Below are positions 5,737 to 6,233 of a stretch of DNA of 6,233 nucleotides, piece after piece. The notes under the pieces are model-generated. The model did not search any database, was not told the origin of the DNA, and saw only the letters and a list, made by a program, of their open reading frames with translations. Position 1 is the stretch's first letter. Every line of letters begins with the position of its first letter. Source of the DNA: REEB481 sp039796915. GTDB taxonomy: Bacteria; Bacteroidota; Bacteroidia; NS11-12g; UBA955. A program made the position numbers and the translations under genes. The DNA is taken from contig JBDKIU010000071.1 in assembly GCA_039796915.1 (NCBI GenBank), forward strand, positions 1 to 6,233, written 5' to 3'.

Positions 5737-6233
5737 TCACTGCTGACCGATTCCTTTTACGGTTTTCAGGTGGTGCAGCATGTCTGCCGTCATGGCATCC
5801 AGGTCGAACTGATGTTTCCAGCCCCAGTCGGCGCGGGCGTGGCTGTCGTCAATGCTTCCGGGCCAGCTGTCGGCAATAGCCTGACGGTAATCGGGTGCGC
5901 AGGAAATGGTAAATCCGGGCATCACACGGGCAATGCTGTCGGCAATTTGCTGCGGGGTGAATGACATGCCTGAAAGGTTGTAGCTGCTTCTGATTTTGAT
6001 TTGGTCGGCAGGAGCATGCATGATTTCCAGGGTGGCGCGGATGGCGTCGGGCATATACAGCATGGGAAGCAATGTGTCTTCACGCAGGAAGCAGTTATGG
6101 TGGCCACTTTGAAGTGCGTCGTAGTAAATAGACACTGCATAATCGGTGGTTCCTCCGCCGGGTGCGGCTTTCCAGCCAATCAGGCCGGGATAGCGCAGGC
6201 TGCGCACATCCAGTCCGTAGCGCTTGAAGTAAT
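5737..6233 (-). CDS. L-threonine 3-dehydrogenase, SDR type, C-terminal part (cut by window edge)
   Basis: The last 164 residues of an NAD-dependent epimerase/dehydratase-family protein. The frame stays open to the edge; the visible part starts YFKRYGLDVRSLRYPG, so the GTG at 6207 is an internal valine and not a start. The pattern RYPGLIGW, GGGTTDYAV, LPMLYMPDAIRATLEIM, SSYNLSGMSFTP and FRQAIADSWP-type segment (here YRQAIADSWPGSIDDS) fits the UDP-galactose-4-epimerase-like threonine dehydrogenases found in Bacteroidota. These oxidise L-threonine to 2-amino-3-ketobutyrate with NAD+; a ligase then yields glycine and acetyl-CoA. The visible part is the substrate-binding half. The Rossmann glycine motif and the catalytic Tyr-Lys pair lie outside the window, so activity cannot be judged. 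The gene is intact as far as seen and may be cotranscribed with ribBA. A related sugar epimerase is a less likely alternative. Confidence 0.88.
   Translation of the reverse strand, partial: YFKRYGLDVRSLRYPGLIGWKAAPGGGTTDYAVSIYYDALQSGHHNCFLREDTLLPMLYMPDAIRATLEIMHAPADQIKIRSSYNLSGMSFTPQQIADSIARVMPGFTISCAPDYRQAIADSWPGSIDDSHARADWGWKHQFDLDAMTADMLHHLKTVKGIGQQ

Noticed and set aside
4471..5964. A 497-codon open frame on the plus strand.
   Set aside because: It lies opposite ribBA and runs into the dehydrogenase gene. Its product is rich in His, Gln and Phe with no recognisable motif, as expected for an antisense frame, while ribBA is unmistakable.

Overview
The window looks like a chromosomal segment from a member of the Bacteroidota, probably close to Chitinophagaceae. 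This rests on the protein families seen, the absence of Shine-Dalgarno sequences, and at least one good match to the Bacteroidota promoter -7 element TAnnTTTG. It carries six genes with short spacers: five on the minus strand and one on the plus strand. No tRNA, rRNA, CRISPR array, insertion sequence or phage gene is visible, and no stretch of 300 bases lacks a gene.

From left to right: (1) a perfect 32-base palindrome flanked by A and T runs (18-49), a bidirectional terminator; (2) a minus-strand FKBP-fold lipoprotein (70-816) with a poorly conserved active site; (3) a minus-strand ABC-F ATPase of the YbiT type (874-2493); (4) a 63-base divergent promoter region; (5) a plus-strand exported protein of unknown function, probably a beta-barrel (2557-3264); (6) a minus-strand exbB-exbD pair with a 4-base ATGA overlap (3269-4389), whose exbD stop lies 4 bases from the stop of the plus-strand gene; (7) a terminator hairpin (4443-4488) just after the ribBA stop codon; (8) ribBA (4489-5694), the bifunctional enzyme that starts both branches of riboflavin synthesis; (9) the C-terminal half of an SDR-type L-threonine 3-dehydrogenase (5737-6233), cut by the window edge.

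The genes do not form one pathway. ExbB and ExbD form an inner-membrane proton channel that would energise a TonB- or Tol-like partner encoded elsewhere. RibBA, the threonine dehydrogenase and the ABC-F protein are housekeeping functions. The FKBP lipoprotein and the plus-strand protein are cell-envelope products.

I do not see an undescribed system here. The best lead is the ABC-F protein: its second P-loop and its first signature motif are both degenerate. In a head-to-tail arrangement these two motifs build the same ATP site, so the protein should have one normal and one dead site. The degenerate FKBP pocket is the second lead.
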